Shown: piece by piece, positions 27,935 through 36,883 of the stretch
How the letters are laid out: each line of letters begins with the position of its first letter
Numbering within the stretch: position 1 is the first letter of the stretch
From: Paenibacillus pinisoli
GTDB taxonomy: Bacteria; Bacillota; Bacilli; Paenibacillales; Paenibacillaceae
Reading direction: 5' to 3'
Length of the DNA: 64,000 nucleotides
Assembly: GCF_003605435.1 (NCBI RefSeq)
Contig: NZ_QXQB01000004.1
Span: 248,001 to 312,000, forward strand
The notes under the pieces: model-generated
Database searches by the model: none
The model's input: the letters and a program-made list of their open reading frames with translations, nothing else
What the model was told of the DNA's origin: nothing
Program-made: the position numbers and the translations under genes

Positions 27935-30900
27935 ATGACGGAGAAAAAGCTGGATCGGGCGAATGTCGAGGATATGCTGGCGCTGACGCCTACACAGGAA
28001 GGGCTCCTGTTTCATTACGCGAGCGGCCGCCATCAGGAGGAATATGTCCAGCAGCTGACGGTCAGGTTCACCGGCGAATGCCGGATGGACCTGCTGCAGG
28101 CTGCTTGGGAAGAAGTGATCCGCCGCAATGAAATGCTGCGCACCGTATACCGGTTCGAGTTGCTGGAGCGGCCAGTTCAAATTGTATTAAAGCAGGCAGG
28201 GACGCCGATACGAGTCGCAGATCTGTCAGACTTGCAGCATGAGGAGAGAAAAGAAGCCATACAGGCTGAGCGCGAGCGCGAACGGAGGAATGTGCCGGAC
28301 CTAGAGACGGCGCCGCTTCGCGTAGTATTATGCAAGCTCTCAGACAGTGAAGGCGAGATGATCGTGACCTGGCATCATATTCTGTTCGACGGCTGGAGCA
28401 ACGGCATTCTATTGAAGGAGCTGCTGCAAGCCTATCGGGCATTGTCTATGGGCGCATCCTCTCACGAAGCGGCCGGCAAAACGAGATTCAAAGAGTTTGT
28501 AAGATGGCATCAGAGCCGCGATCCCGAAGCGCAGCGGCTATATTGGCAGCGCGAGCTGGCGGATTGGACGGAACGGACGGCAATCCCGGAGCAATCTGGC
28601 GGCCGTGCTGTGCGTTCTGCAGAGGGGCCGTACAGGCGGAGGCTGCCGCAAGCTGAGGCGGATGCGGCCATGCAGTTGGCGCAAAGCCGGGAGGTGACGC
28701 TTGCGGCGTTAATGTACGGAGCGTGGGGACTGCTGCTCTCCCGCTACTGCCGGACGGACGATGTCGTATTCGGCACGACGGTATCCGGGCGGGTACCTCA
28801 TATTCGCGGAATAGAAGAGATGGTAGGGCTATTCATTAATACGATTCCGCTTCGTACGCAGCTTGGCGCAGACATGCCGGTGGAGCAATATATTCAGACT
28901 GTCAATGAAGGGCTGAAGCGCAGAGAGGATTATGAGCATACCGCTCTGGTCGATATCGCTTCTTACAGCGGGTTCAACCAGAGAGAGCCGCTGTTCGACA
29001 CGATCGTGGTGCTGGAGAATTATCCGCTTGATTTGAAGCTGATGCAGGACGATCTGCTGAGAATTGAGCATTATGAAATGACAGAGTCGACTCACTACGG
29101 CATCACGGTCGGCATCCAGGCCTTCGAAGGCATAGAGCTGGAGATCGCATACGATGAGAATCGGTATTCCCGGTCTTTCATTGAACGAATGGCTGGACAT
29201 TACCGCGGGATTATCCGGGCCATGACAGAGACGCCAGAGTGCCCCCTCGGCATGGTCGATTTGATAACGGAAGAGGAGCGAGACGAGATTGTGCATCGCT
29301 TTAATCAAGCGATTGTCCCTGCTTCGGGAGAGCCGGTCCATCGCTTGTTCGAGAAGCAAGCCTGTCTGGCTCCCGGCCGGGTCGCGGTGCTATGCGGCGG
29401 AAAAGAGCTGACTTACGGAGAACTGAATGAACGCGCTGACCGCATCGCCTCAGAATTGAGAAGAAAAGGAGCGGCGGCGGGCGATCATGTGGCGATCCTG
29501 ATGGAGCGCGACGAGCATCTCATCGCTGCGATGCTGGGCGTATTGAAGTCCGGCGCGGCTTATGTGCCGATTGATAACGGATATGCGCCAGAGCGCATTG
29601 CGCAAATATTGGAGGATAGCGGCCCAAAGCTGCTGCTCGCAGAGCCGGATGCCGCGGAGCGGTACGGATACCTCGGCAAGCATGTGAATCCGGCAGAGCA
29701 ATCCTTCCATGAGGAAGCAAGCTGCTCGGCGGAGCCAATGCAAGCTTCTACCGATGCGGCTTACATTCTATACACTTCCGGTTCCACCGGCAAGCCAAAA
29801 GGCGTTGTTGTCGAGCATGGCAATCTGGCCGCATATGTGAAGGCCTTCCAGCATGAGTTCATGCTGACGGAAGAAGACGGATTCCTCCAGCAGGCGTCCT
29901 GCTCTTTCGATCAATTCGTCGAAGAGATGTATCCGGTCTTGCTGGCGGGCGGCAGACTCGTCATCGCAGACAAGATGGATGTGCTGGATCAGTCCAGGCT
30001 GAGCCGCCTCATTCATGGCAGCGGGGTAACGGTTGTGTCCTGCTCGCCTCTGCTTCTGAATGAGCTGAACAAGCAAGAGGGCTGGGAAGGCGTTCGTATC
30101 TTTATAAGCGGCGGGGATGTGCTTAAGCCGGAATATTACGACAAGCTGCTTGTTGGCGCAGCGGTATACAACACGTATGGACCTACCGAAGCGACGGTAT
30201 GCGCGACGTATCATCGCTGTCTCCCTGGCGAGACAGGCTCCGTCCCGATCGGCAAGCCGATTTGGAACTACAGGGCCTATGTGCTGAACGCGGCCGGTCA
30301 ATTGCAGCCGCTGGGCATCCCAGGCGAGATTTGCATAGGCGGCGAAGGGGTTGCCCGGGGGTACTTGAACCGTCCGGAATTGACGGCTGGAAGCTTCGTG
30401 CAAGACCCGTTTCTATCAGGCGGACGACTATACCGGACTGGCGACGTAGGAAGGTGGCTTCCGGACGGCAGCATTCAATTTCTAGGCAGAGCGGACGAGC
30501 AGATCAAAATCCGCGGCTACCGCGTAGAGCCCGGCGATGTCGAGCATCATCTGCAGACGCATCCTTCCGTTGAAGCTGCCGTTGTGCTGGCGGCAGACGA
30601 TGCATACGGCCAGAAGGCGCTGGCTGCTTATATCCAAGCAGCCGGGGGACTCGTGCTGTATACCGAGGAGATCCGCGAATATTTGGAGGGCAGATTGCCT
30701 TTATATATGGTGCCGTCGCACTTCTATGCCATTCCGGAAGTGCCGCGCACGGCCAATGGGAAGACGGATAAGAGAGCGCTTGGCAGCATCGCGCAGCCGC
30801 TGGCACGCCGTTCCCGGGAGGATGCAGCGATGAGCGGGACGGAGGCGGACATTCGCCGAGCCTGGCAAGCGGTGCTGAAGCTGGAGGACGTAGGCCTGCA

Positions 30901-31675
30901 TGATCACTTCTTCGATCTTGGCGGCAATTCCATATTGCTGATGCAGCTGCACGGCAAGCTGGAGAAGGAGCACGGATGGGGACTTGGCATTGTCGACTTG
31001 TTCACTTATTCCACTGTTCACAAGCTGGCCCGCTGGATCGAGAGCCGGTATACCGCTTACGACGAGACTGTGTTCGGAGGCTATCAGACGATGACGGAGC
31101 GCAGCTTTGCCCGCAATCCTCTGGCGAGCGGCATTGGCTCCGTCCGCTATCATGTGCAGAGCGAGCTCTACCGGCATATGCAGTCGATTGCAGAGGAGCA
31201 CGAGATTGCGGCGGCAGATGTGGTCGCGTCTGTATACGCCTATCTATTCGGCGTCAGAAGCGGGAAGAACGAAGCTGTCGTTCAAATGCTGATGGATGAC
31301 GGGGAGGAAGCGTCGCCGTGGCATGTGAAGCTGGACGCCATATCCGGCTTCCCGGATTTGTTCGCTGCCATTGCCAAGCTTCGGTCGGCTTCCGATTCCA
31401 CGCGCTATCTCTATCGCAAAGCGCTAGAGGTACCGTCTGTGAAAGGCGACTTGGAGATATTGCCGTTGATCGGAAGCGGCGAGCTTCATGCGGATGCGGC
31501 TATGCTGGAGACCTATGAGCTTGTCGTTGCCATCGAAGAGGCGGGAGCTGCAGGCCAACTGACTGTTCATATGAAATTCAACGATCGGCGGCTGCGGAGG
31601 GAAGCTATGGAAGAGCTTGCAAGCCAGAGCGCCGACGTGCTCCGCCAATTGGCGGAAAGCCGAATTTTATCATAA
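27935..31675 (+). CDS. NRPS module C-A(Lys)-PCP with partial C-like tail
   Basis: A protein of 1246 residues. The condensation domain (about 10-430) has HHILFDGWS (about 147). The adenylation domain (about 460-955) has YTSGSTGKPKG. Specificity residues read by hand are D-Q-E-S-I-G-T-V-C-K, close to the bacitracin lysine code I remember (DAESIGSVCK), so Lys or a similar basic residue is predicted. The carrier protein has LGGNSI (about 998). The last 210 residues (after about 1035) look like the C-terminal half of a condensation/epimerase fold without any HHxxxDG, so a truncated or structural domain. The ATG follows GGGAGGGCGGGG. It should join D-Asn to Lys and pass the chain to the PKS modules. 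Confidence 0.88.
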   Translation: MTEKKLDRANVEDMLALTPTQEGLLFHYASGRHQEEYVQQLTVRFTGECRMDLLQAAWEEVIRRNEMLRTVYRFELLERPVQIVLKQAGTPIRVADLSDLQHEERKEAIQAERERERRNVPDLETAPLRVVLCKLSDSEGEMIVTWHHILFDGWSNGILLKELLQAYRALSMGASSHEAAGKTRFKEFVRWHQSRDPEAQRLYWQRELADWTERTAIPEQSGGRAVRSAEGPYRRRLPQAEADAAMQLAQSREVTLAALMYGAWGLLLSRYCRTDDVVFGTTVSGRVPHIRGIEEMVGLFINTIPLRTQLGADMPVEQYIQTVNEGLKRREDYEHTALVDIASYSGFNQREPLFDTIVVLENYPLDLKLMQDDLLRIEHYEMTESTHYGITVGIQAFEGIELEIAYDENRYSRSFIERMAGHYRGIIRAMTETPECPLGMVDLITEEERDEIVHRFNQAIVPASGEPVHRLFEKQACLAPGRVAVLCGGKELTYGELNERADRIASELRRKGAAAGDHVAILMERDEHLIAAMLGVLKSGAAYVPIDNGYAPERIAQILEDSGPKLLLAEPDAAERYGYLGKHVNPAEQSFHEEASCSAEPMQASTDAAYILYTSGSTGKPKGVVVEHGNLAAYVKAFQHEFMLTEEDGFLQQASCSFDQFVEEMYPVLLAGGRLVIADKMDVLDQSRLSRLIHGSGVTVVSCSPLLLNELNKQEGWEGVRIFISGGDVLKPEYYDKLLVGAAVYNTYGPTEATVCATYHRCLPGETGSVPIGKPIWNYRAYVLNAAGQLQPLGIPGEICIGGEGVARGYLNRPELTAGSFVQDPFLSGGRLYRTGDVGRWLPDGSIQFLGRADEQIKIRGYRVEPGDVEHHLQTHPSVEAAVVLAADDAYGQKALAAYIQAAGGLVLYTEEIREYLEGRLPLYMVPSHFYAIPEVPRTANGKTDKRALGSIAQPLARRSREDAAMSGTEADIRRAWQAVLKLEDVGLHDHFFDLGGNSILLMQLHGKLEKEHGWGLGIVDLFTYSTVHKLARWIESRYTAYDETVFGGYQTMTERSFARNPLASGIGSVRYHVQSELYRHMQSIAEEHEIAAADVVASVYAYLFGVRSGKNEAVVQMLMDDGEEASPWHVKLDAISGFPDLFAAIAKLRSASDSTRYLYRKALEVPSVKGDLEILPLIGSGELHADAAMLETYELVVAIEEAGAAGQLTVHMKFNDRRLRREAMEELASQSADVLRQLAESRILS

Positions 31676-31688
31676 GGGGGAATGGAGG

Positions 31689-32963
31689 ATGAGAAAGCTG
31701 GCATTGGTTTTTCCGGGACAGGGCTCCCAATATGTCGGCATGGGAAAATCGCTGTTCGACCGCTATCCGTCCGCCAGAGCGGCCATTGAGGAAGGCAGCG
31801 ACGTGCTTGGGTTCGACTTGCGCAAGCTGATGCAAGAAGGCCATCCCGATGAGCTTACCCGCACGGAAAATGCGCAGCCTGCGCTGCTGGCGGCAAGCGT
31901 CGCGGCATTCCGGGTGTACATGGAAGAGATCGGCGTCGCCCCCCTCTACATGGCCGGCCATAGCTTGGGAGAGTTTACTGCGCTCACTTGCGCAGGAGCG
32001 ATCGCCTATGCCGATGCGCTTCGCCTCGTCAGGCGGCGCGGAGCGCTTATGCAGGAGGCAGCAGCCGAGGGTACGGGCACAATGTGCGCGATTATCGGGT
32101 TAAGCGCCTCAGCGGTGAAAGCGGCATGTCTGGAAGCGGAGGGGAATACGCGGCAAAGCGTCGCGATCTCCAATCTGAACTCGCCGGAGCAGATTGTCAT
32201 ATCCGGACATGGCCCGGCTGTCGAGCGGGCTGCGAGCCGATTGGAACAGGAGGGCGGCAGAATCGCTTACTTGAATGTGAGCGCGCCGTTCCACAGCGCG
32301 CTCATGAAGCCTGCGGCCGTTCAATTCGGGCAGGAGCTGCAAGCCATACGCTTCGGGCGTTTCAAATGGCCGGTCATCTCCAACGTGACGGCGAAGCCCT
32401 ATGAAAACCCCGAGGAGATTGCAGGCTGTTTGTCGGCTCAATTAACAGCGCCGGTCAGATGGTCGGAGTCCTTGCAATATTTGTCTCGAATGGGCGTATC
32501 GGCAGCGGTCGAGCTTGGCGCCAAAAATGTGTTGACTAGGCTGATGAAGCCTAATGTGCCGACCATCGAGTGTTATACCTTGGATACGGGGGGAGATGTC
32601 GAATCAGTCCGAGAGGGGCTGGCGGCCGAGATGGCGCTTCAGCAGCGTACGAATGCCAGACAAAATGTAGTCACTCTATGCGTGGCTGCGGCAGTCTGCA
32701 CCCGCAATCGCAACGACAGTCTATCGGAATACGAGCAAGGCTTTGTGGAGCCTTACCGCCAGTTGCAGCGGCTGCAAGAGCAGCTGGATGAAGCGGGTGA
32801 AGGCGCCATGCCGTCTCCGCAGCAAGCGGAGGAAGCCTTGAACCTGCTTAGAGGAATGCTGGAGACGAAGAAGGTGCCGGAGGCTGAGCGAAGGGAGAGA
32901 TTCCGCTCGATTCTGGAGAAGTCGGGAACGGAAGCGCAATACCCCCAATTTGCTAACGTCTAA
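31689..32963 (+). CDS. Stand-alone malonyl-CoA:ACP acyltransferase (trans-AT)
   Basis: About 424 residues. FabD-like core: VFPGQGSQYVGMG at the N terminus, GHSLGEF with nucleophile Ser at about 92, RRRGALMQ with the substrate Arg, and SAPFHS with the catalytic His at about 202. It would load malonyl units on the carrier domains of the two PKS proteins, which have no AT of their own, making this a trans-AT system. After about residue 290 comes an unassigned helical extension of about 130 residues, unusual for plain FabD. AAGGGGG lies 8 bases before ATG 31689; a longer frame from 31617 overlaps the NRPS coding region and is rejected. Confidence 0.9.
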   Translation: MRKLALVFPGQGSQYVGMGKSLFDRYPSARAAIEEGSDVLGFDLRKLMQEGHPDELTRTENAQPALLAASVAAFRVYMEEIGVAPLYMAGHSLGEFTALTCAGAIAYADALRLVRRRGALMQEAAAEGTGTMCAIIGLSASAVKAACLEAEGNTRQSVAISNLNSPEQIVISGHGPAVERAASRLEQEGGRIAYLNVSAPFHSALMKPAAVQFGQELQAIRFGRFKWPVISNVTAKPYENPEEIAGCLSAQLTAPVRWSESLQYLSRMGVSAAVELGAKNVLTRLMKPNVPTIECYTLDTGGDVESVREGLAAEMALQQRTNARQNVVTLCVAAAVCTRNRNDSLSEYEQGFVEPYRQLQRLQEQLDEAGEGAMPSPQQAEEALNLLRGMLETKKVPEAERRERFRSILEKSGTEAQYPQFANV

Positions 32964-33001
32964 ATCGCAAAGCAAGCCACAACATGCGGAGGTGTAGGGA
33001 A

Positions 33002-36000
33002 ATGGATTTCGGTTCGATCAAGCTAAGCGACACCTCTTTGCAATCATCCGGCGACGTCACCTTCGATGACGTATCGCAATCGGACATTGCGATTATCGGC
33101 ATTGCGCTGAAGCTCCCGCTGGCGGATTCGGCCGCTCAGTTCGCAGACAATCTGCGCGCCGGCCTGGACTGTGTCCGGCCGATTCCCGCCTCGCGCCGAA
33201 CGGATACGGATCGCTATTTCCGCTGGATCGGCAAGGCGGAGAACGAGGTGCCGTACGGAGAAGCGGCTTTTTTGGACGAGGTGGACAAGTTCGATTACCG
33301 GTTCTTCAAGCTGTCGCCCAAGGAAGCGAGCCTGCTTGACCCTAACCAGCGGCTGTTCCTCCAGACGGCATGGAGCGCGATTGAAGATGCGGGCTACAGC
33401 GGCGAGAAGCTGAAGGAAAGCCGTACCGGCGTCTATGTCGGCTACGGTTCGGATTCCGACTACAAAAAAATGATTCAGGATGTGGAGCCGGGCAACATGG
33501 CGCTTGCGATGACCGGCAATGTGCGATCCATTATCGCCAGCCGCTTGTCTTATTTGCTTGACCTGAGGGGGCCGAGCCTGCTTGTCGATACGACATGCTC
33601 ATCGTCGCTGGTTGCGGTGCATCTTGCCTGCCAAGCTATTCGCAACGGGGAATGCGATCTTGTTATTGCGGGCGGCATTCAGCTTCATCTCATTCCGCTG
33701 AGGGAAGCGGAGGTTGGCATAGAATCGACAACAGCGCGAGCCAGAACGTTCGACGACAGCTCCGACGGGACGGGGACGGGTGAAGGAGTTGTAGCAATCG
33801 TTTTGAAATCGCTGGAGAGGGCGAAGGATGATCGGGATTCGATCTATGCCGTCATCAAATCCAGCGCCATGAATCAGGATGGCAGCTCGGTAGGCATTAC
33901 CGCGCCGAATGTTCAGGCGCAAGAGGCTGTTATTGTGGAGGCGTGGAAGAAAGCAGGCATTGATCCCGCGACAATCGGATATATCGAGACGCACGGCACG
34001 GGAACAAAGCTAGGCGATCCGATTGAGATAGAGGCGATTGAGCGGGCATTCCGGAGATACACCGATCAGCGGCAATTTTGTGCCGTAGCGTCGCTCAAGA
34101 GCAACGTCGGCCATCTTGACAATACGGCCGGAATCGCCGGGCTCGTCAAGGCGGCTCTCTCTCTTCACGAGAAGCGGATTTATCCGTCGCTTCACTTTGA
34201 GAGGCCGAATCGCGAGATTGATTTTGCGCAATCGCCGGTTTATGTCAATGACCGCGCCATCGACTGGGAACGCGGGAATGACCCGCGCAGATGCGGAGTC
34301 AGCTCCTTCGGCATGAGCGGCACCAATTGCCATGTGGTGCTGGAGGAAGCGCCGGAATATGGCATTCCTCCATTGCCGGCAGCAAGCCGTCCGCCAAGCC
34401 TGCTCGTCTGGTCTGCCCAGACGAAGACATCATTGAACATGCTTGCAGGCAGCTTTCTGGACTGCTTCGAGCGCGATCAGGGGCTTGATTTGGAGGATGT
34501 CGCCTATACGCTAAGCGTTGGAAGGGCGCATTACAAGCACCGCATTGCCCTGCTTGCTTCTACGATTGAAGAAGCTGCCGCGCTTCTTCGCGAAGCAGTC
34601 TTAGCGGACGGAAATACGGAGCAAGACGGGTTGTTCGCTAAAGTGCTGTCGTCAGCAGCAATCCATGGGGAAGGAAGCTGGGATGCCGAATCGGCGGCGG
34701 AGCTGCTGCGCCGTTATCGTACGCAGGCAAGCCAGCACGACGAGAGTCTGCTGCGGGAGCTGGGAGCGGCTTATGTCGCGGGGGCGTCACTGCCCTGGGA
34801 GTCGCTGTATGCAGGAATGAAGAGAAGGCGGGTCCATTTGCCGGCCTATGCCTTTGATCGTGAGCGCTGTTGGCTCGACATTCCAGAGCCGCCGCAGTCA
34901 CAAGCAGTCGATGCGGCTGGTCGGCAGCTGTTCCATCGCCGTGTATGGAGCGAGCAGCCGATCGCGGCAGCTCATGGCTCCGTCTTGCCGCAGACGATTC
35001 TGGTATTCAAGGATAAGGGAGATGCAGGCATACAGCTCGTCGAAATCGGCAGAGCGGCAGGATGCCGCGTCATCGAAGTGGGTGCAGGGGAGAGCTATGC
35101 AGCGATTAGCGGCACATCCTATCTCATTCGCGATAATGATGCCGACTATGCCCAGCTGTTCCGGGACTTACAGAATGAGCGAATTGACCGGATTCTCTAT
35201 CTTCGTTCTCTAGGAGAGCACGGGGAAGCGGAATCGCTGGCTGAGCTGGATGGGCAGTTGGAGCCAAGCGTCTACGGCTTGTTCTTCTTAGCGCAGGCGC
35301 TCGCTCGCGGACCGAATACGGGGCCAATAGAAATGATCGCAGCCGCTATGCGAGCGGACTCGGTGCTTCCATCAGATGAAGGGCGGGTTTTCCCTCAATC
35401 CCAGGCGATGTTCGGCCTAGGCAAAACGGTCGGTTGGGAAAACCGGCAAGTAAAGCTGACGTGTATCGATCTGGATGAATATGCGGATGCAGCCAAGACG
35501 ATATGGAATGAATCTATCTTGCAAAAATACGACAGTTACGCGATTGCTTATCGGAACGGGAAGCGGTATGCGGACCGGATTCATCCCATTGACCCGACAG
35601 AGCTGCCGAACACCCGCATCAAGCTATCGAAGGAAGGCATCTATGTGATCACCGGAGGCATGGGCGGTATCGGCCTTCATATTGCGAGGCTGCTCTCTGC
35701 CGAAGGCGCCGGACGGATTGGGCTTATCGGCCGCAGCGCCTTGCCGCCGCGCGAGAGCTGGGAAGCGATATTGCGGGAGAGAACGGATGCCAAGCTTGCT
35801 GCTTGCATCGGGGCCATTCAAGAAATTGAACTGACGGGCACGCAAGTGACCACGATTGAAGCGGATGTCGCAGATTGCGGTCAGTTGACGGCTGCGCTGG
35901 AGAGCTTGCGGGGACATTATGGCCGTATTGCAGGGGTTGTCCATGCAGCGGGAATCTCGGCAGGGAACTTGATCGGCAAGCTTGAGCTGAGTGAGTTCAA

Positions 36001-36883
36001 GGAAATTACAGCCCCGAAGATGAAAGGCACATGGCTGCTGGACCGGCTGACGAGGCAGGATGCTCCAGATTTCTTTGTCCTTTTCTCCTCCGCCATCACA
36101 TTAATTGGCGGTGTCGGATCGGGACCTTACACAGCGGGCAATGCTTATCTGGATGGCTATGCTTCTTATCGGAGCCGATTCGGAAGAACGCTGGTCCTGA
36201 ACTGGCCGGCCTGGGAAGGAACTGGAATGGCGGCAAACTCCGAGACGGATGAGGACAAGGAGATGTTCCGCTCCCTTGCCCCGCACGAAGGAGTGGAGGC
36301 TTTCCGCCAACTGCTCGCTTTTGAGTGCAATCAGGTCTATGTCGGAGAATGGAATGAAGGATCCGGCATGTTCGCACTGGGAGAGCTGCTGCCATTCCGC
36401 CGTGTAGAGACCAGTCATCCAGCCGTACGGCCAGGCAAGGCTGGACCGCCGGGAAGGCAGGCGGCCGCGGCCGTTCCGATCCGGCTGAAGGGCAAGTCTG
36501 CTGGAAGCTACAGCGTGATTGAACAGCATGTTGCCGGGGCGTGGAAGGAAGTGCTTGGTTATGACGAGCTGGATGTTCACGCCAACTTCTTCGAGATCGG
36601 CGGAGATTCCATCCTGATTACGAAGATTCATACGCTGATTGAGGAGAACTACCGGGGCATGACGACGATCGCCGATATGTTCTCCTACCCAACCATTGCC
36701 CGAATTACCGAATATCTTCGGCAGAAGACGGCAAACGAAGTAACGGATAGCACAGACTCAGATGGCGGGAATGATGAGTTCGATCAGGAAATGATGCATC
36801 TATTGGAGCAGATTGAACGAGGCGAGCTATCCATTGATGAAGCGGTAAGCAGGTATCATACGCTGGAGGTGGCCAATGGATAA
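33002..36883 (+). CDS. AT-less PKS module KS-KR-ACP
   Basis: About 1293 residues. The ketosynthase (about 25-455) has all catalytic residues: DTTCSSSL (Cys near 199), ETHGTGT and NVGHLD. It is followed by the usual KS linker (LPAYAFDRERCW) but no acyltransferase. The ketoreductase (about 870-1080) has GGMGGIG, LFSSA and YTAGNAYLDGYA with Ser/Tyr active residues. The ACP (about 1175-1245) has IGGDSI. A C-terminal helix (IERGELSIDEAVSRYHTL) resembles a docking segment. Expected action: add malonate to the lysyl chain and reduce the beta-keto to hydroxyl. ATG 33002 is 9 bases after GGAGG; ATG 32984 lies upstream of that site and is rejected. It overlaps the next PKS gene by 8 bases. Confidence 0.9.
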   Translation: MDFGSIKLSDTSLQSSGDVTFDDVSQSDIAIIGIALKLPLADSAAQFADNLRAGLDCVRPIPASRRTDTDRYFRWIGKAENEVPYGEAAFLDEVDKFDYRFFKLSPKEASLLDPNQRLFLQTAWSAIEDAGYSGEKLKESRTGVYVGYGSDSDYKKMIQDVEPGNMALAMTGNVRSIIASRLSYLLDLRGPSLLVDTTCSSSLVAVHLACQAIRNGECDLVIAGGIQLHLIPLREAEVGIESTTARARTFDDSSDGTGTGEGVVAIVLKSLERAKDDRDSIYAVIKSSAMNQDGSSVGITAPNVQAQEAVIVEAWKKAGIDPATIGYIETHGTGTKLGDPIEIEAIERAFRRYTDQRQFCAVASLKSNVGHLDNTAGIAGLVKAALSLHEKRIYPSLHFERPNREIDFAQSPVYVNDRAIDWERGNDPRRCGVSSFGMSGTNCHVVLEEAPEYGIPPLPAASRPPSLLVWSAQTKTSLNMLAGSFLDCFERDQGLDLEDVAYTLSVGRAHYKHRIALLASTIEEAAALLREAVLADGNTEQDGLFAKVLSSAAIHGEGSWDAESAAELLRRYRTQASQHDESLLRELGAAYVAGASLPWESLYAGMKRRRVHLPAYAFDRERCWLDIPEPPQSQAVDAAGRQLFHRRVWSEQPIAAAHGSVLPQTILVFKDKGDAGIQLVEIGRAAGCRVIEVGAGESYAAISGTSYLIRDNDADYAQLFRDLQNERIDRILYLRSLGEHGEAESLAELDGQLEPSVYGLFFLAQALARGPNTGPIEMIAAAMRADSVLPSDEGRVFPQSQAMFGLGKTVGWENRQVKLTCIDLDEYADAAKTIWNESILQKYDSYAIAYRNGKRYADRIHPIDPTELPNTRIKLSKEGIYVITGGMGGIGLHIARLLSAEGAGRIGLIGRSALPPRESWEAILRERTDAKLAACIGAIQEIELTGTQVTTIEADVADCGQLTAALESLRGHYGRIAGVVHAAGISAGNLIGKLELSEFKEITAPKMKGTWLLDRLTRQDAPDFFVLFSSAITLIGGVGSGPYTAGNAYLDGYASYRSRFGRTLVLNWPAWEGTGMAANSETDEDKEMFRSLAPHEGVEAFRQLLAFECNQVYVGEWNEGSGMFALGELLPFRRVETSHPAVRPGKAGPPGRQAAAAVPIRLKGKSAGSYSVIEQHVAGAWKEVLGYDELDVHANFFEIGGDSILITKIHTLIEENYRGMTTIADMFSYPTIARITEYLRQKTANEVTDSTDSDGGNDEFDQEMMHLLEQIERGELSIDEAVSRYHTLEVANG

